A stretch of 64,000 nt of DNA from Dryas octopetala (Eukaryota > Streptophyta > Magnoliopsida > Rosales > Rosaceae), in assembly GCA_963921425.1 (NCBI GenBank), contig OY992836.1:15021614-15085613 (forward strand), in the 5' to 3' direction. Made by a program: the position numbers and the translations under genes. Shown one piece after another: positions 1 to 13,741 of the stretch (positions are counted from its first letter, which is position 1; every line of letters starts with the position of its first letter). The notes below the pieces were generated by a model. That model had not been told where the DNA came from. It was given only the letters and a program-made list of their open reading frames with translations, and did not search any database.

Positions 1-3000
1 AGGCCGCGTGATAAGAAATATAAAGACAGTAGATGTATACACCTGGATACTTGGGAGTTTTACTTCATTCCACATATGATGACCTTAATTAGTGCCCTCT
101 TTTTAATCTGAGAGAGTAATTTGAACTTGAAATATCTTCCAACAAAGTAGAGATAGATATCACTAAACCAATAATATGTAGTCTTAAAAATGAAACAGAA
201 TAGTCTAAGTTACTCAAGTTAGTGGCTGTACGAGCATATAAAGTTATTGTATACCTTATACAATGAGTTATTGGATGCTTTTTATACGAGTCAAGATAAT
301 TGTCTACACATAATTATGTTACATTGGGCAGAATTCTCAAGGGACATGATGATTCATAGCATGTTTACGTACATAAAATCAGAATTTACTTGAAATGAGA
401 CTAGTTCATATTCCCTCCATATATATATAATATATATATCATGCCAGCTAACTAAACATATATGTCATTAGACTCCCTTAATTAATAATAATATGCAATC
501 TTAAGCTGCAAGCACCGACATAAAGTAGCGAAGCATTATTGCCATGCTCAATGCTGTCATTTTATACGTGCAATTGTACAAAGACTCAAAGAGACATGCA
601 CCATCCTTGATAGTTACGTTTTAACGGTATATATGTTGCTACGTGCCCAACCCAAAGTCTCATATATAAAGATGATCATAATTAGAGCATGGAGCAGTAC
701 TCACAATAATTGTTTCAAGCTTAGGTTTGGGTTTTCTTTGTTTTGGGTGATCCTCAATAAGTTTCATTCTATATTTTTCAAAACATGGAAAACATAAAAT
801 GATTACATAAGCTTGCTTTGTTTTGCAGGGACTTAATTATATGTGTGGGAGGTATCACTACAAGGCTTAGTCGATCTTCTTAGCTTGTTGTTCCATGTTA
901 AACTTTTAAATGACAAACTAAAGACCATATCATGGCTGGGAGTAATTTTGTATTCCTAGAGAGGTGGAACCTTCGATACATACCGTTTGAGAGGATATGA
1001 TCAACTAATGTTGCTTGCTTCCGACCAAAATAAAGCAAGAAGGCTATAAATTAAATAAATAATTGCTAAGAAATATGATTGGAAATGCATGCTTATTGGT
1101 TGAATTAATTTGCATCAAGTTTTTTTTTTTTATGAAATAGTTGTCCTTCGTGAGATTTAAACTCGGGACATTCTTCGACAAAGAGAAATTAAGTATCATT
1201 CACTAGAATAAATGGTCATCGACATTTTGCATCAAGTTAAAAACTTACAATAAACTCATGAAATATGATCTTATACTTATGCTTTTTACGTTGATATTAT
1301 ACATTTGATAAAAATGACATCATTCTATCATTTTATGAGTTAAGATTAAGGATTTAGGATTTATTGTTTATACTAAAAAATAATTAAATGTAAATATGAG
1401 GCAAGAAACTCCAAAGCTTTACTTTTAATGGCGCCAATTAAGTGCTAAACCAACGGTTTTTCAACTTTTTATTAGTCCTTTGATGATGGCCCTCCAATCA
1501 AGAAAAGAAGAAAAGTGAGGTATCCAATCTACTTTACAAGTGTGGTGTTGTTTATGAAGAAAAGTGATTAGTTAGTTTCGGGTAAGGTCATAATTCCAAT
1601 ATATATATGCCATAGTACCTTAAGAATAATGAAGGCCAACATCTAGGACCCATAGTAGGAAGAAGATCGTCACGAAGATAATGATGGGCTCAAAAAGTAA
1701 ACTATGCATGCAAGTCTTGTAGATGAAGGAATGGTTTTGCACAGCGCGTGCCAAATCCTAATGAATCAAATTCCCTCTTTTTGTGCAAATGGGTTTAGTA
1801 CCAAGCTCTTAATTTACTTCTAGCTAATGGTGATTGGAGTTCATGTGCTTATTAATCATTGTTTCAACGACTTAATTACCCTTTTCTTTTTTCTGTTTGA
1901 TTGGATGTTTTGTATGATTTACCTAGTTACACCTTTTAGTTGCCTTTTTCTTTTTGCCTTAACGAGTGGGAAAAGAAGGGGATTAAGCATGAATATACTA
2001 TGAAAGTCAATATAGCATAAGCTAATCACTTCTGGCTCTAACCTTCTTCTTTTTTTTTGCATAATTTTATTTAATTGGCAAACTTTCTGATGCGTTAGTT
2101 TGGATGAGCTATTTAGAAACATAAATAAATTTCAAATGGAATTAGTGAAATTTGTTTTGTCTCAAATAAAGATGAGAATTAAAGTCCCAATCTTTATAAT
2201 TTTTTTTTTTTTTTTTAATAATAACCGATTGTATTACTCAATGAGAACCGGATACATCAACCTTTAAGTATCGGAAAGCTTGTGGAGCTTCTCTCATCCA
2301 AAGATTAACATATGAAAAAAAAAAAAAAAAAAACTATCTAAATAATAATTAATAAGGTTACAAGAGCAATGTCGTAATAGAAAAACAATGAAAGTAAACT
2401 TGTTCAGACAGACTCCTCATCAACAAGGATTTCATCGCTAGCTATACATACCTCATGAGTTTGTAGACTTCTCATCCCTGCTTTTTCATTGTGTTTTAGG
2501 TTGATAAATATTGCTAAGACTCATTTTATATGCTAACCTATTAAGCATGATGAATTTAAATGAATTTATAAGGTATGTTTGTTCTCGATCTTGAGATTTA
2601 ATTTTGATATGACATTTCAAACTCTAAAGTCATGATTTAAAGTTCCTTCATAAATTCACTAATCTCTTGATAAGTTTCAAAACAAGTTCTAGCAACATAG
2701 GATTTAAACGCTCATTTTAACCTTAATCAGTTAATCCCATATTTTGTTTTTGTCTAAACCTAGACATATCACATATGGGATGGAGAAACTGAGAAGTTCA
2801 ATTGTTGGAAGAAAATTAGAAGCTCCATGCAATAACGTGGCAGCAATATAAGCACAGCATCCAACAGAGATCCTCTCTCTGCTTTGCTGCATTATCTTAC
2901 CCCGTTACTTTTGGATAATCCACACAAAACGCGACCTTAGTCGCGTGACATGAAGCTCGCTTGAATAACCAGTAAAATTCATGTTATCAGCTATTCAACC

Positions 3001-3582
3001 AATCAAACAATCACACAACACACCGAATGCAACTGATGGCGCGTGAGAAAAGAAGCATAGTGATCGAGAAGATTCCATCCCGAGAATGAACCGTAACGGC
3101 GTCGTCTGCACCGACGTTAACGGAAGAAGGATCACGAGAGTCCCTAGCCAATCGAACTACGCCACGTACTGATGGCGGGAAAAGGTTCCAAACGGCGCGC
3201 AGTTGGTGGTAAATCTAAGAACTTCAGGCAATCACGGAGAGCACGTGCACCGACGCATTTTTCGGTATGGGACCCACACCAACTACCAGACTTTCACTTG
3301 GTGCCCACCTTCTCTCTCATGTGGACCCCCACCCTGCCACGTAAGCACGCGCTCAGGGTGCACTTTGTCATGATCGATCTTGGTCCTTTCCTTTGAGACA
3401 CAAGCTATCTATCATTCATCTCTAACACTTGACACCTCCTTAATATTTCAGAACATTGCACATGTATGTGTTGTGTAACTTGTGTTCTATTATTATTTTT
3501 TTTGGGTACGTACAAAGTACAAACAAAGAAAAACGACGAATATGTAACAATTGGCTTCCTCTACCAAGGTGCCCTCAGCAAG

Positions 3583-3712
3583 CCAGCAATTCGAAACACC
3601 GATTATCAAGAGTAGAAATAGCCACATTCACATCCATCTCAACAAAGAAGACGAAACCCAACTGGGCAGCAAGCTGCAAACTCATGCTCAACCCTACAAG
3701 TCCTGAAACAAA
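3583..3712 (-). pseudogene. Decayed RNase H-like (RVT_3 type) fragment
   Basis: On the minus strand this stretch reads as about 40 residues, including LQLAAQLGF followed by VEMDVNVAISTL. This resembles the plant RNase H-like domain, in which an amphipathic helix precedes a strand bearing the catalytic Asp (typical form LQLAxxLGFxxVxxExD). Such domains occur in LINE-type elements and in many host RVT_3 genes. No start codon, partner exons or the rest of the domain could be seen, so it is called a fragment. The assignment rests on pattern similarity only. Confidence 0.35.
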
Positions 3713-6095
3713 AACACCAAAAGAGTGTTGTTTTGGGTTTTATACATCTGCGTTATGTTTCACGTTAGCACACTTGTAACGTACTTCACCCATTGCTATT
3801 GACGTACCATTAATGACACAAAAGAATGCATTCAAATGGCCTTCTTGTTTTTTTTTTTTTTTTCTATCTTCTAATTTTAACCATATATTATAGATTTAAG
3901 GGTGTATAAGTAAAAAAGGAAGTAGATTCAATTATTCAAAAGAAAGAAGACGAAATAGAAACAAGTAAAAGAATGAGACATATTATGATCCAAATTAATG
4001 TTGAAAAGGATATATGATAGAGAGAGAAGGGGTGATCGATGGTGTTATGCGGTGAGTAATGCACAGTAAGGAAAAAAAAGCGAGTGAGACAGTACAGAGA
4101 GTATAATGCGGACGGTGGAAGATTAAATAACGAAAAACAAAAGCCAAAGTAGTGTATACCTAAAACGTACGTTAAAAGCTACCACTTCCATCAGTCTTCT
4201 CTGCAAATTAAAGTATGCTACAATAATGAAGATAGTGTGATAAGGGGAATATTTGGACTGCTTTCTAACCTCGAACTACTAGTACTACTAGTACAGTAGT
4301 ATTGGGTTATGAGAATTAAATACTTAATCATGCCAATATATATTAACACCCAGAGATTTAAGATTGTATATATTTTTGTTAAATATAATATGAAAAGGAG
4401 CCCAAATTTACGTCTTTAATGGATGCACTTTCTCTTTAATTTATTCTTTTGGGTGGGTTTGGTGGATGCTGATGGGTACTCCTTGGCAGTGCACTAACCC
4501 TGTACTTCTCTTCCTGTATTTCTGTTCATCACTTGGTGTATACTTTGACTGTTTGACATAAAAAGTGCTATCACAAAAGCTGCTTAATTCACTAACTTCT
4601 TACTTTAATCAAATAATGGAAAAACAAGTTAGTTGAAAGAATAAAGAACCAATGTATGCAATTTGGCCTTCTAATTAAACGGCGAGGTATTTATCATTTG
4701 ACCTTCAATATCCTTACATGGCATGTCCTTCTATTCAATTCCCTTCACTATCATTTAAGTTTTAACCATAACCATTATATCCTTCATCTAGACCCTCAAT
4801 CGTGCATTGGTATTACAAGCTTGAATTCGACATGTTTGAATACGATTGGTCAATCATCTTTCTCTAAATAACACGTACTTAGGGTAAATATCTAGATCTG
4901 CAAGCAGCGTTGCACGCCGGGCACAAGCCAATTAAGCGTGCAACATGCAACTTGGGCGTAGCCTAACCACCGTTAAATTTGGTAGGTTGAAACTCCAATA
5001 TATCCACGCAGCAATTAGTGATTGGCAGTTTTAATTTATTCCTACTAACGGTAACGATAATAATTAAAGTACAATATAGTTGATTTGTGCTCGATTGGAT
5101 AGATAATTAATTAGCTCCTAACTTAGGATCTTGCACCAGCTTCGACAGGGTTCTAGACTTCTTCTAGTACGTCCACACACATGGCCATGGACTGACCCCA
5201 AGGCCAATTCTAGGCTTGGTTCCACCCTTGGGTGGGGATACAAGTTTTTAGTTGAAGGCTTCAAGTGATTTAATCGAACCCCGAAAATATAAAATAACCC
5301 AGATGCATTACTTCTTATTTTCTTAATGAAGTGGTAATTAATGTATTTGTATGAAAAACAGTGGGCATGGTGTGACTCAACTAGAATTTAAAATATGAAA
5401 TGTGCATGGAATTAAAAAAAACTGTGTAGCATTGTGTTTACCACGTGATCGATAAAAAAGTTTAATTTAAAAAAATTTGTGAACAGTTGGATACATACTA
5501 TCTTTTAATTGAAAAATTATGTCATTCAAGACCTTTAATAGAAACAATCTTACATATCCTGGCTAAAAAAAGAAAAGAAACAATCTTACATAATTTTTTA
5601 TTTCGCGCGGTGAATTGATGACGGTTGATGAGCGAATTGCAATGAGATGGGACTAAGCGGAGTGCGAAGAAGGCCCCACAGTGTTAGGGCTCCGTGGTTC
5701 ACGGCTCTGAATGCTATCATGCAATTTACATTCTAAGAGAAAACAAATTAAAAGCCAATTAAAGAAGGAAGGAACAAAGGTATTACTGTATTAGGGAAGC
5801 TTCTTGTTAACTGGTTGATTAGCCTACTAAACATGCCACATGGGGACATATAATCCTGTTGACTTTAGACTCACTCACTATAACCAATATTATTTAATTA
5901 AAGAGCACATGATGATGTGATTATTAAAATCATAATCCATTTTAATAATCAAAAACCAAAGCAGGCCCATTTGATGATTTGGGGTATATTTCATGTGGGT
6001 ATTAAAGGGACCTCCATCTTCATATATAGTGCAATATTATGATATTGTTCTATTAACGAAGGAGAAGCTACAACAACTACACTTGATATATAATT

Positions 6096-6212
6096 AAGGA
6101 TATAATAATCTTCTTTTTTTTTTTTTGGTCGAGTAAGGATATAATAATCTTCTTCTTTTTTTCTTGGTCGAGTAAGGATATAATAATTTTCTTCTTTTTT
6201 TCTTAGTCGAGT
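6096..6212. repeat. 39-bp tandem repeat, three copies
   Basis: Three consecutive units begin AAGGATATAATAAT and end GGTCGAGT or AGTCGAGT, at 6096, 6135 and 6174. They are near identical, apart from length changes in a central T-rich tract. Confidence 0.8.
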
Positions 6213-7278
6213 AATCAGGTAACGGTCTTTTTCCCAATCAAGATAAAATTGGAGTAGAGTGCTGTATTGATTGATTGGACATTTAGTATAAGCCAAACTC
6301 TAGTAGTCAAAAATGGTGCTTCGCTCCAAGGATTAGAGTCAAAATCAAGGAAAATTCTACAATGTGAACAAAACACTATAGTAATTAACCATATATTGGA
6401 TTCAGATGGATTAACCTTTTATATCTTTTTTATCTTAAGATAAAGATTCTCCAAATTTTCCATATATGTATCTATGTGACTCATGTTGCTCAACTATTTC
6501 TGCAGCTAATTAAAAACTTCAAAATATTAATGGCCGGTCACAAATACGTTAATCCAAATTTTTTTGAAGTATTAAATTCATGCGTACGTAATATGATTTT
6601 GTTAAATAGTTTGACAACAATATAACAATGTTGTGTTAAATTGTAAATTTGGGTCACACAATTAGTTAATAATCAAATTAATCAATGATTTAAATTTAGG
6701 GTCCGACACACAAATGTGTTGTGTTGTTAAACTATTATAAGAGAATATTTTCATTAAATTTTTAATATTAAATTTTTATTGAGGATTACACAGAGGATAA
6801 TTATGCCTTCTTTTTTTCTATAACTTAATCATAGTGCTAAACTGCTAATTAGCCTTTCTCTTTTACATTGTCGCAGTTCTCTGCAGAAATACATATAAGA
6901 TCGACTACATGCAGTGATGCAGGTAATGTTTTTTGCATTTCTACAAGCAGTGCAGGAGGAACTGAAAAATTGAAAATGATAAGAATTATTTGACGAGAAG
7001 ACCCGTGTTCCGTAACAACATATATAGCAGTATAATATTCCTAGACGCCGTAGAATAATACAAGGTCAGAATAAGGGCACATTCCTCGAAAGAATTGGCA
7101 AATTTTCACATGATAAGTACATAGAAGCCTGGGTCAGAATTATCATATATACTAGAATAAATTGGAAGCATTACCAGCATATTATTAATATGAATATAAT
7201 AATAATATATATATATTGCTTGTAACTTGAATGACAGCTAGTCTTTGTGATCTTCGACAGAGATAACAGATCTACTGG

Positions 7279-7304
7279 GTGCTGTGCTGTGCTGTGCTGT
7301 GCTG

Positions 7305-7342
<38 letters not shown>
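7279..7342. repeat. Compound microsatellite (GTGCT)n then (GA)n
   Basis: About six GTGCT units run directly into about 17 GA units. It lies 1.1 kb upstream of the beta-galactosidase start codon. Confidence 0.9.
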
Positions 7343-7346
<4 letters not shown>

Positions 7347-8186
7347 TCAGTTAATGTGACAAAAAAGGTGGTGGGGGTTGGTGTCAATATGAAGGAAGAA
7401 AAGTGACGGATGGAGATATAATGGCCCATAATCCATAGGTGGGAGGGAGTTTCGGGTTCACATGACCCAAAGAACCAAAAGAGTTTTGGGTTCACATGGA
7501 AGTGGCTAGGTGGGCCATGCCTTGTTCAGAGCCCTGAGAGACAATAATGCCCTTTGGTCATAGTTACATTGGCAAGTCAAAGCCCTGCCTCCATTTTACT
7601 GCTAGACAAGTAGGGATGGCCTATTTCTGAGCTGCTTTAAGAAGAAAAAGAATATTGATGATTTGTTGGTTTAATCTTTACGAACATGTCTTGCTAAGTA
7701 TCACCATATATGAAAGTGGTAACTCCTTACGCAATGATAATACAACTTACCCATCACCAAATAAGGTAATTTTGTTAGGTCCAACTATAACTAACTAGTT
7801 GTATATTAGGGTAATGGTATTTTCTTTGTTTCACTAGAAAATGTTACAAGATAAAATAAGCTTAAAAGTGCACGTTAGTCTTTACAAGATCCTGTAAGGC
7901 GTGCGATAAAGAGTTAAACACTCACCAATTGATCTTACTTAGGGAGTGTATAAAGCTTGTTCCATTTACTGTTGTCTTGGACTCTTTTCCATTTCTCGTT
8001 AGTTTGACAGGTTCTACATTTACCACGTAGGGATGACCCTCGACACTTGTGAACTGTGATCAAGTCATCAAGTGTAAGCTGTCTCTGTATGCGCTACACA
8101 AGTAATTAATAACGTTCACTACAAACCAAAAGCTTAACGCAAGCTGAAATAATACAGTTCTGTATTTTCCTATTTTATTCTTTTAC

Positions 8187-8444
8187 CAAAATATTTATAT
8201 ATATATATGTATACATTATAGCTCTGCTCGGAGCCTCAGAACCTCAGAACCTCAGACCTTGTGAGTGTGAAGTGCAAAGAGGCAATGGACCCTGTAGCTG
8301 TTGCTCTTTGCTGATTCACCACACTCTTAAACTAGCTTCCGCTCTTTCTCTCTTTGTACATTTCTGAATTCATTCCCTGCTGGGTCTTCTCTGAGTTCTA
8401 TTTACCACCTTAGTTGATAGAGAGGGTGAGAGAAAAGGCCTAAA
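8187..8444 (+). promoter_or_regulatory. Probable BGAL3 core promoter and 5' UTR
   Basis: A TATA-rich stretch (TATTTATATATATATATG, about 8190-8212) lies about 235 bp before the start codon. It is followed by a direct repeat of CCTCAGAA near 8235 and then a pyrimidine-rich leader. The transcription start is not known; this placement is inference. Confidence 0.4.
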
Positions 8445-11400
8445 ATGGAAACCAACTCAGTTTCCAAGTTGTGCTTGTTTATGGGCATGGTTTGCTTCTT
8501 GGGGTTTCAGCTGGTCCAGTGTACTGTCACCTATGATAGGAAGGCCATTGTGATTAATGGGCAAAGAAGAATCCTCATTTCTGGTTCAATACATTACCCC
8601 AGAAGCACTCCTGAGGTACCCAATCTTTCCCATTTTGCCATTTCTCTTGTCTTTCTTTTCAATAATTATTTCCAAAATTGTTCCTTTTTGTGGGTTATTC
8701 TGATTTACTTGAGAAATGGGCTTTGGTTTAGATGTGGGAAGATCTGATACAGAAGGCAAAAGATGGAGGTCTTGATGTCATCGAAACCTATGTATTCTGG
8801 AATGTGCATGAGCCTACTCCTGGCAATGTACTCTTCACTTTCTCTCCATTTTTATTTTCAACGTTTGCTACTTTGTTTTGCTCTGTTTGCCATTTATTTC
8901 CCTTCTAATCATGCATGCTTGCTTTGTTTGTGTTGGGGTTCAGTACAATTTTGAAGGGAGGTATGATCTGGTGAGATTCCTAAAGACCATACAGAAGGCA
9001 GGGCTCTATGCTCACCTTCGCATTGGGCCTTATGTTTGTGCTGAGTGGAACTTTGGGTAACTCCCTCCCTGTTTTTCTTTTTCTCCAGATCTCTGTATCT
9101 TAGCTTCTTGTTTTGCATTTGAGGATTTTCCACTACCAGTTTTTCTTGTTCTTTTTTATTTCTTAAAAAAATTAACAAAGTTTTCTGATTCTGTGATTTT
9201 TAGGGGGTTTCCTGTTTGGTTGAAGTATGTTCCGGGAATCAGCTTCAGAACGGACAATGAGCCTTTCAAGGTTAATTTTCTATACTTTATCCTTTTCCTG
9301 ATTATGTTGCATGACCTGTCTAAAGAGAATTTATGGAGCTTCTTCTTCTTTTCTTCTTATTCTTCTTTAATTTTGGGGGGTGTGGGTGATATTCAGTATA
9401 ATTTTATAATGTACAACTTCTGGTGTTGCAGAGGGCAATGCAAGGGTTCACGGAAAAGATTGTAGGACTGATGAAGAGTGAAAATTTGTTTGAGTCCCAG
9501 GGTGGCCCCATCATTCTCTCTCAGGTATATGAGCCTTTTGGTTTTTCAATTTTGCTCTATGATATTTTTGGTATTTTTCCCTGCCAATATGTGGAACACT
9601 ATATTATTGGGAAATGTAAATAATTTATACTTGAATGTTAATTTGTAATTAGATGAGCTCTACTGGCAGATAATTAAACTATTTTGAGTCAAGTTATAAT
9701 GATAATATGTTCATTTTTGCTTCTGGCTCAGATTGAGAATGAGTACGGAGCACAGAGTAAGTTATACGGAGCTGCTGGCCATAATTATATGACTTGGGCT
9801 GCAAATATGGCTATTGGGTTGGGAACCGGGGTCCCGTGGGTGATGTGCAAGGAAGAAGATGCTCCAGATCCAGTGGTGAGCATTTAACACTCTTTATGCT
9901 GCAGATCTTAGCTTGACTCATTCTACATTTTCCTTTTAAGGAGTTGCGTGACTTGTTCTTTATTAAAGAGGTCTCTTGTAAGTTTCATTCTATCTTTTGC
10001 GAAGAGTTGGCTGAAATGTTTTGTTGATGATGGTGACAGATAAACACATGTAATGGCTTCTATTGCGATTCTTTTACTCCCAACAAACCCTACAAGCCTA
10101 CGATTTGGACAGAGGCATGGAGTGGCTGGTATGTTTAGTATGCTTGTTTGCTTGGGAACATCAAGTACGTTGATTTACTACAAATGAAAATACATTCATT
10201 TCACTCTTTAGGTTTACGGAGTTTGGCGGTCCAATTCACCAACGACCAGTTCAAGATTTAGCATATGCAGTTGCTAGATTCATACAGAAAGGAGGATCCT
10301 TTGTTAATTATTACATGGTTGGTTTTCTTTAATTCCTATTTTGAGGCTACAGAAAATCTGCAATGTTAAAATAAAACCTCTCATCGAAAACTGAATTCTT
10401 GTGTTTCCTGTATAACAGTACCATGGAGGTACCAATTTTGGACGCACAGCTGGGGGCCCTTTCATCACTACCAGCTACGACTATGATGCTCCATTAGATG
10501 AATATGGTGAGAATAAAATATTACATGCTTCTGTCCAAGGACTTCATCAGAAGTTCAACTTGATGAGACCTATGGGTGCCAAACACTAACCCCTGGGACG
10601 GTGTTGTCCTTATTAAATGGTGACTGGGTTGCTTTCTTTTAGGTGCAGTGTAGAGAGAGATGAGACCAATGGGTGCCAAACACTAACCCCTGGGACAGTG
10701 TTGTCCTTGTTACATGGTGACTGGGTTGCTTTCTTTTAGGTGCATCTGATAATCTGATCATCTACAGATGCTCAGCACCCATCAGTCTATCTCAATATTA
10801 CAATGACTTAAATTGAAAAGATTATGAGTTTTCTAGTAATTGCTTATGCAAACTTATGTCTGTGTCTGTGTGTAATCATATACCAGTACACTGCATATAA
10901 GTTTTGAGAATATAGCTAACTGCTCCACTGTAAAACTTGATAGGTTTAATCAGGCAACCAAAGTATGGTCATCTAAAGGAGCTTCATAGGGCTATCAAGA
11001 TGTGTGAACGGGCTTTAGTTTCAGCTGATCCTATCATCACTTCACTGGGAAATTTTCAACAGGTTTTCACTTCCGTTCTCAAACTAGCTTTTGGTAATTG
11101 CATAAGTTATTCTGTTTTACCAACTCTAGGTATTGTTGGCATTTCTAGGCTCATGTGTACACTTCAGAATCAGGAGATTGTGCAGCATTTATTTCAAACC
11201 ACGATTCCAAGTCAGCTGCAAGAGTGATGTTTAATAACATGCACTATAACCTGCCTCCTTGGTCCATCAGTATCCTTCCTGATTGCAGAAATGTAGTCTT
11301 TAACACTGCAAAGGTATTGACTTTAAACATAATCCGAGACCACACTTTCAGGAACACAAGTCTTAATTCCCTTAGTTTCATTTTCTTTTAGCATTGAAAG

Positions 11401-13741
11401 GTTTAAAAGTTTCTGAGATGAAATTATTTGTCGTTCCTCCTTAGATTGGAGTTCAAACATCACAAATGGAAATGTTGCCGACAAATGTTGAGATGGTATC
11501 ATGGGAGAGTTATGATGAAGAGATTACTTCTCTCGATGACAGTTCAACAATCACTGCTCCTGGTCTCTTGGAACAGATAAATGTCACGAGGGATAGTACT
11601 GATTACCTGTGGTACATAACTAGGTGAGAATTTCCTGAGGCTCTCTTTTATTTATCACCATCTCATATTTCTCCAGTCTGTCTGGCTTTCCATTTTCTTG
11701 GAAGTTTTTCTAGTTCACCGATGAAAGATTTAGCAATGACTTCTTAAAAGCCTTTCAAAAAAAGGTTCTAATTTGACCTAGCTTGGTCGTCTATGGCAAG
11801 TACCTAATTTGCAGTTTGAAAGAAGATGTAAGAACACTGAAATATGGCTCAGGATGGTGTTACATATGCCTTCAGTGACATCCTGACCATGGGACCAGAG
11901 AGAAACATTTCAAGTGAGACTGTGAGAGCCTCAGAAAGGCCTTAAAGATAGAAATTATAACATCATCCTTTTTTCATTGTGCCTACAGCATTGATATTGG
12001 TTCATCTGAATCTTTCCTGCGTGGAGGAGAACTCCCCACTCTTATTGTTCAATCAACAGGCCATGCTGTGCACATATTCATTAATGGACAGCTTTCAGGT
12101 ACTATTTTGATTTGCTTCTTGCATGCATATCATCTATCTGGCTAGTAGTAAAAAATTTAACATATATTATCACAGGTTCTGCCTTTGGGACAAGGGAGAG
12201 TAGGAGATTCACATATACTGGCAAGGTCAATCTACATCCAGGAACAAACAGAATTGCACTGCTGAGTGTTGCCGTCGGATTGCCAGTTAGTTCCGTTTCC
12301 CACCATTATTTAAATTTCACATTCTATTTAAGTAATCTGCCAATCCTAAATTGTGAAATGTTAAAACCTCGTGACTGCTAAACAAACCTGACTTTTATTG
12401 CAAGATTTCTTCTTCTTTTTTAATGTCTGACCTACAATTGTTGTTGCTTGTTGAAGAATGTTGGGGGACATTATGAGGCATGGAATACAGGAATCCTTGG
12501 CCCAGTTGCACTTCATGGACTTGACCAGGGAAAATTGGACTTGTCTTGGCAAAAATGGACCTACCAGGTAGGTGATATTAATTTGGAAATCAAATTTACT
12601 TATTGCTGATTCAAAGAAACATTTTCACTTATCGCTGCTACTTTAACAGGTTGGACTGAAAGGAGAAGCCATGAATCTTGTATCTCCAAATGGTATTTCC
12701 TCTGTTGAATGGATGCGTGGATCATTAGCTGCACAAAGACAGCAGCCATTGACTTGGCATAAGGTAAGCAACAAAGGAAAATGGAACTCACGGTGTTTGT
12801 GGTAAAAATGGAAATGAATTATTAAACGCTCTCACTCAATTTTCCAGACTTTTTTCACTGCACCTGAAGGAGACGAGCCGTTGGCTTTGGACATGGAGGG
12901 AATGGGAAAAGGCCAAATATGGATTAATGGGCAGAGTATTGGGAGATACTGGACTGCATATGCTAATGGTAATTGCAATGGGTGCAGTTATGCTGGAGGG
13001 TTTAGACCTACAAAGTGTCAATCGGGTTGTGGCCAACCCACTCAACGATTGTAAGTACCCGTTTTTCAAAATTTATAACAAGTATCATAGTATGAATGTG
13101 TGGTATAAACATTTAGTGGCTTACTCAGCAAACAAATTCTTCCCTTAAGTTCCTTGTAAATTTCATTTTCAGGTACCATGTGCCTCGGTCTTGGTTAAAG
13201 CCAACACAAAATCTGTTGGTAATATTTGAGGAACTTGGAGGGGATCCCTCAAGAATTTCTCTTGTAAAGAGATCTGTGAGCAGTGTTTGTGCAGAGGTCT
13301 CTGAATACCACCCAACAATAAAGAATTGGCACATCGAAAGCTATGGAAAAGTACAAGACTTCCACAACCCCAAGGTTCACTTGCGGTGTAACCCAGGCCA
13401 ATCTATCTCTTCCATTAAATTCGCAAGCTTTGGTACGCCTTTGGGAACCTGTGGGAGTTACCAACAAGGAACTTGCCATGCCCCTACCTCATATTCTGTC
13501 TTAGAGAAGGTACTCAATAATGCTATCTGGTTTTCACAATCTACTAGTATTCTTACCCTCTTTCTGAACTGTGTTCTGTCTTTGATTACAACAGAAGTGC
13601 ATTGGGCAGCAGAGATGTGTAGTCACCATATCCAACAGTAACTTTGGAGATCCATGCCCAAAAGTGTTGAAGCGCCTGACAGTTGAAGCTGTTTGTGCTC
13701 CCACGACTTCAACAACTGCGCAACCCAATTGGAGGGGTTAG
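8445..13741 (+). CDS. BGAL3: Beta-galactosidase, glycoside hydrolase family 35, BGAL3-like (853 aa)
   Basis: A secreted exo-beta-galactosidase expected to trim galactose from cell-wall pectin side chains and xyloglucan. Exons: 8445-8615, 8732-8827, 8944-9056, 9204-9270, 9432-9524, 9732-9875, 10040-10128, 10212-10317, 10419-10506, 10944-11062, 11149-11313, 11445-11623, 11989-12098, 12176-12285, 12457-12567, 12650-12763, 12848-13050, 13173-13509, 13595-13741. All junctions are GT-AG and the frame stays open. A hydrophobic signal peptide covers residues 1-27. The catalytic domain includes [16 protein letters not shown] (acid/base Glu184) and WTEAWSGW (nucleophile Glu253). A SUEL/galactose-binding lectin domain occupies about 760-845. 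Length matches Arabidopsis BGAL3 (about 856 aa), so the gene looks intact. One oddity: residue 693, across the exon 17/18 junction, reads Leu where homologues I recall have Trp ([11 protein letters not shown]). It converges on the thioredoxin gene. Ortholog naming relies on synteny and length. Confidence 0.95.
10562..10745 (+). repeat. 97-bp tandem duplication in BGAL3 intron 9
   Basis: Two units starting GATGAGACC lie at 10562 and 10659 and share about 85 nearly identical bases. Both end in the acceptor-like string TTCTTTTAGGTGCA. The duplication lies inside the intron at 10507-10943. Confidence 0.9.

Larger units (their letters stand above)
1..8444. other. Intergenic region upstream of BGAL3
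   Basis: AT-rich non-coding DNA. No open frame resembles a known protein except a decayed RNase H-like fragment near 3.6 kb. It also holds long T and A tracts (about 2200 and 2310), a three-copy 39-bp tandem repeat at 6.1 kb and a GTGCT/GA microsatellite at 7.3 kb. A GC-richer stretch at about 2.9-3.4 kb contains a CACGTG G-box near 3243, but no gene could be tied to it. Nothing else could be supported. Confidence 0.6.

Noticed and set aside
3172-3396. 74-codon frame starting MAGKGSKRRAVGG
   Set aside because: The basic start looks protein-like, but no homologue is recognised and no splice partners are visible. It was left as non-coding.
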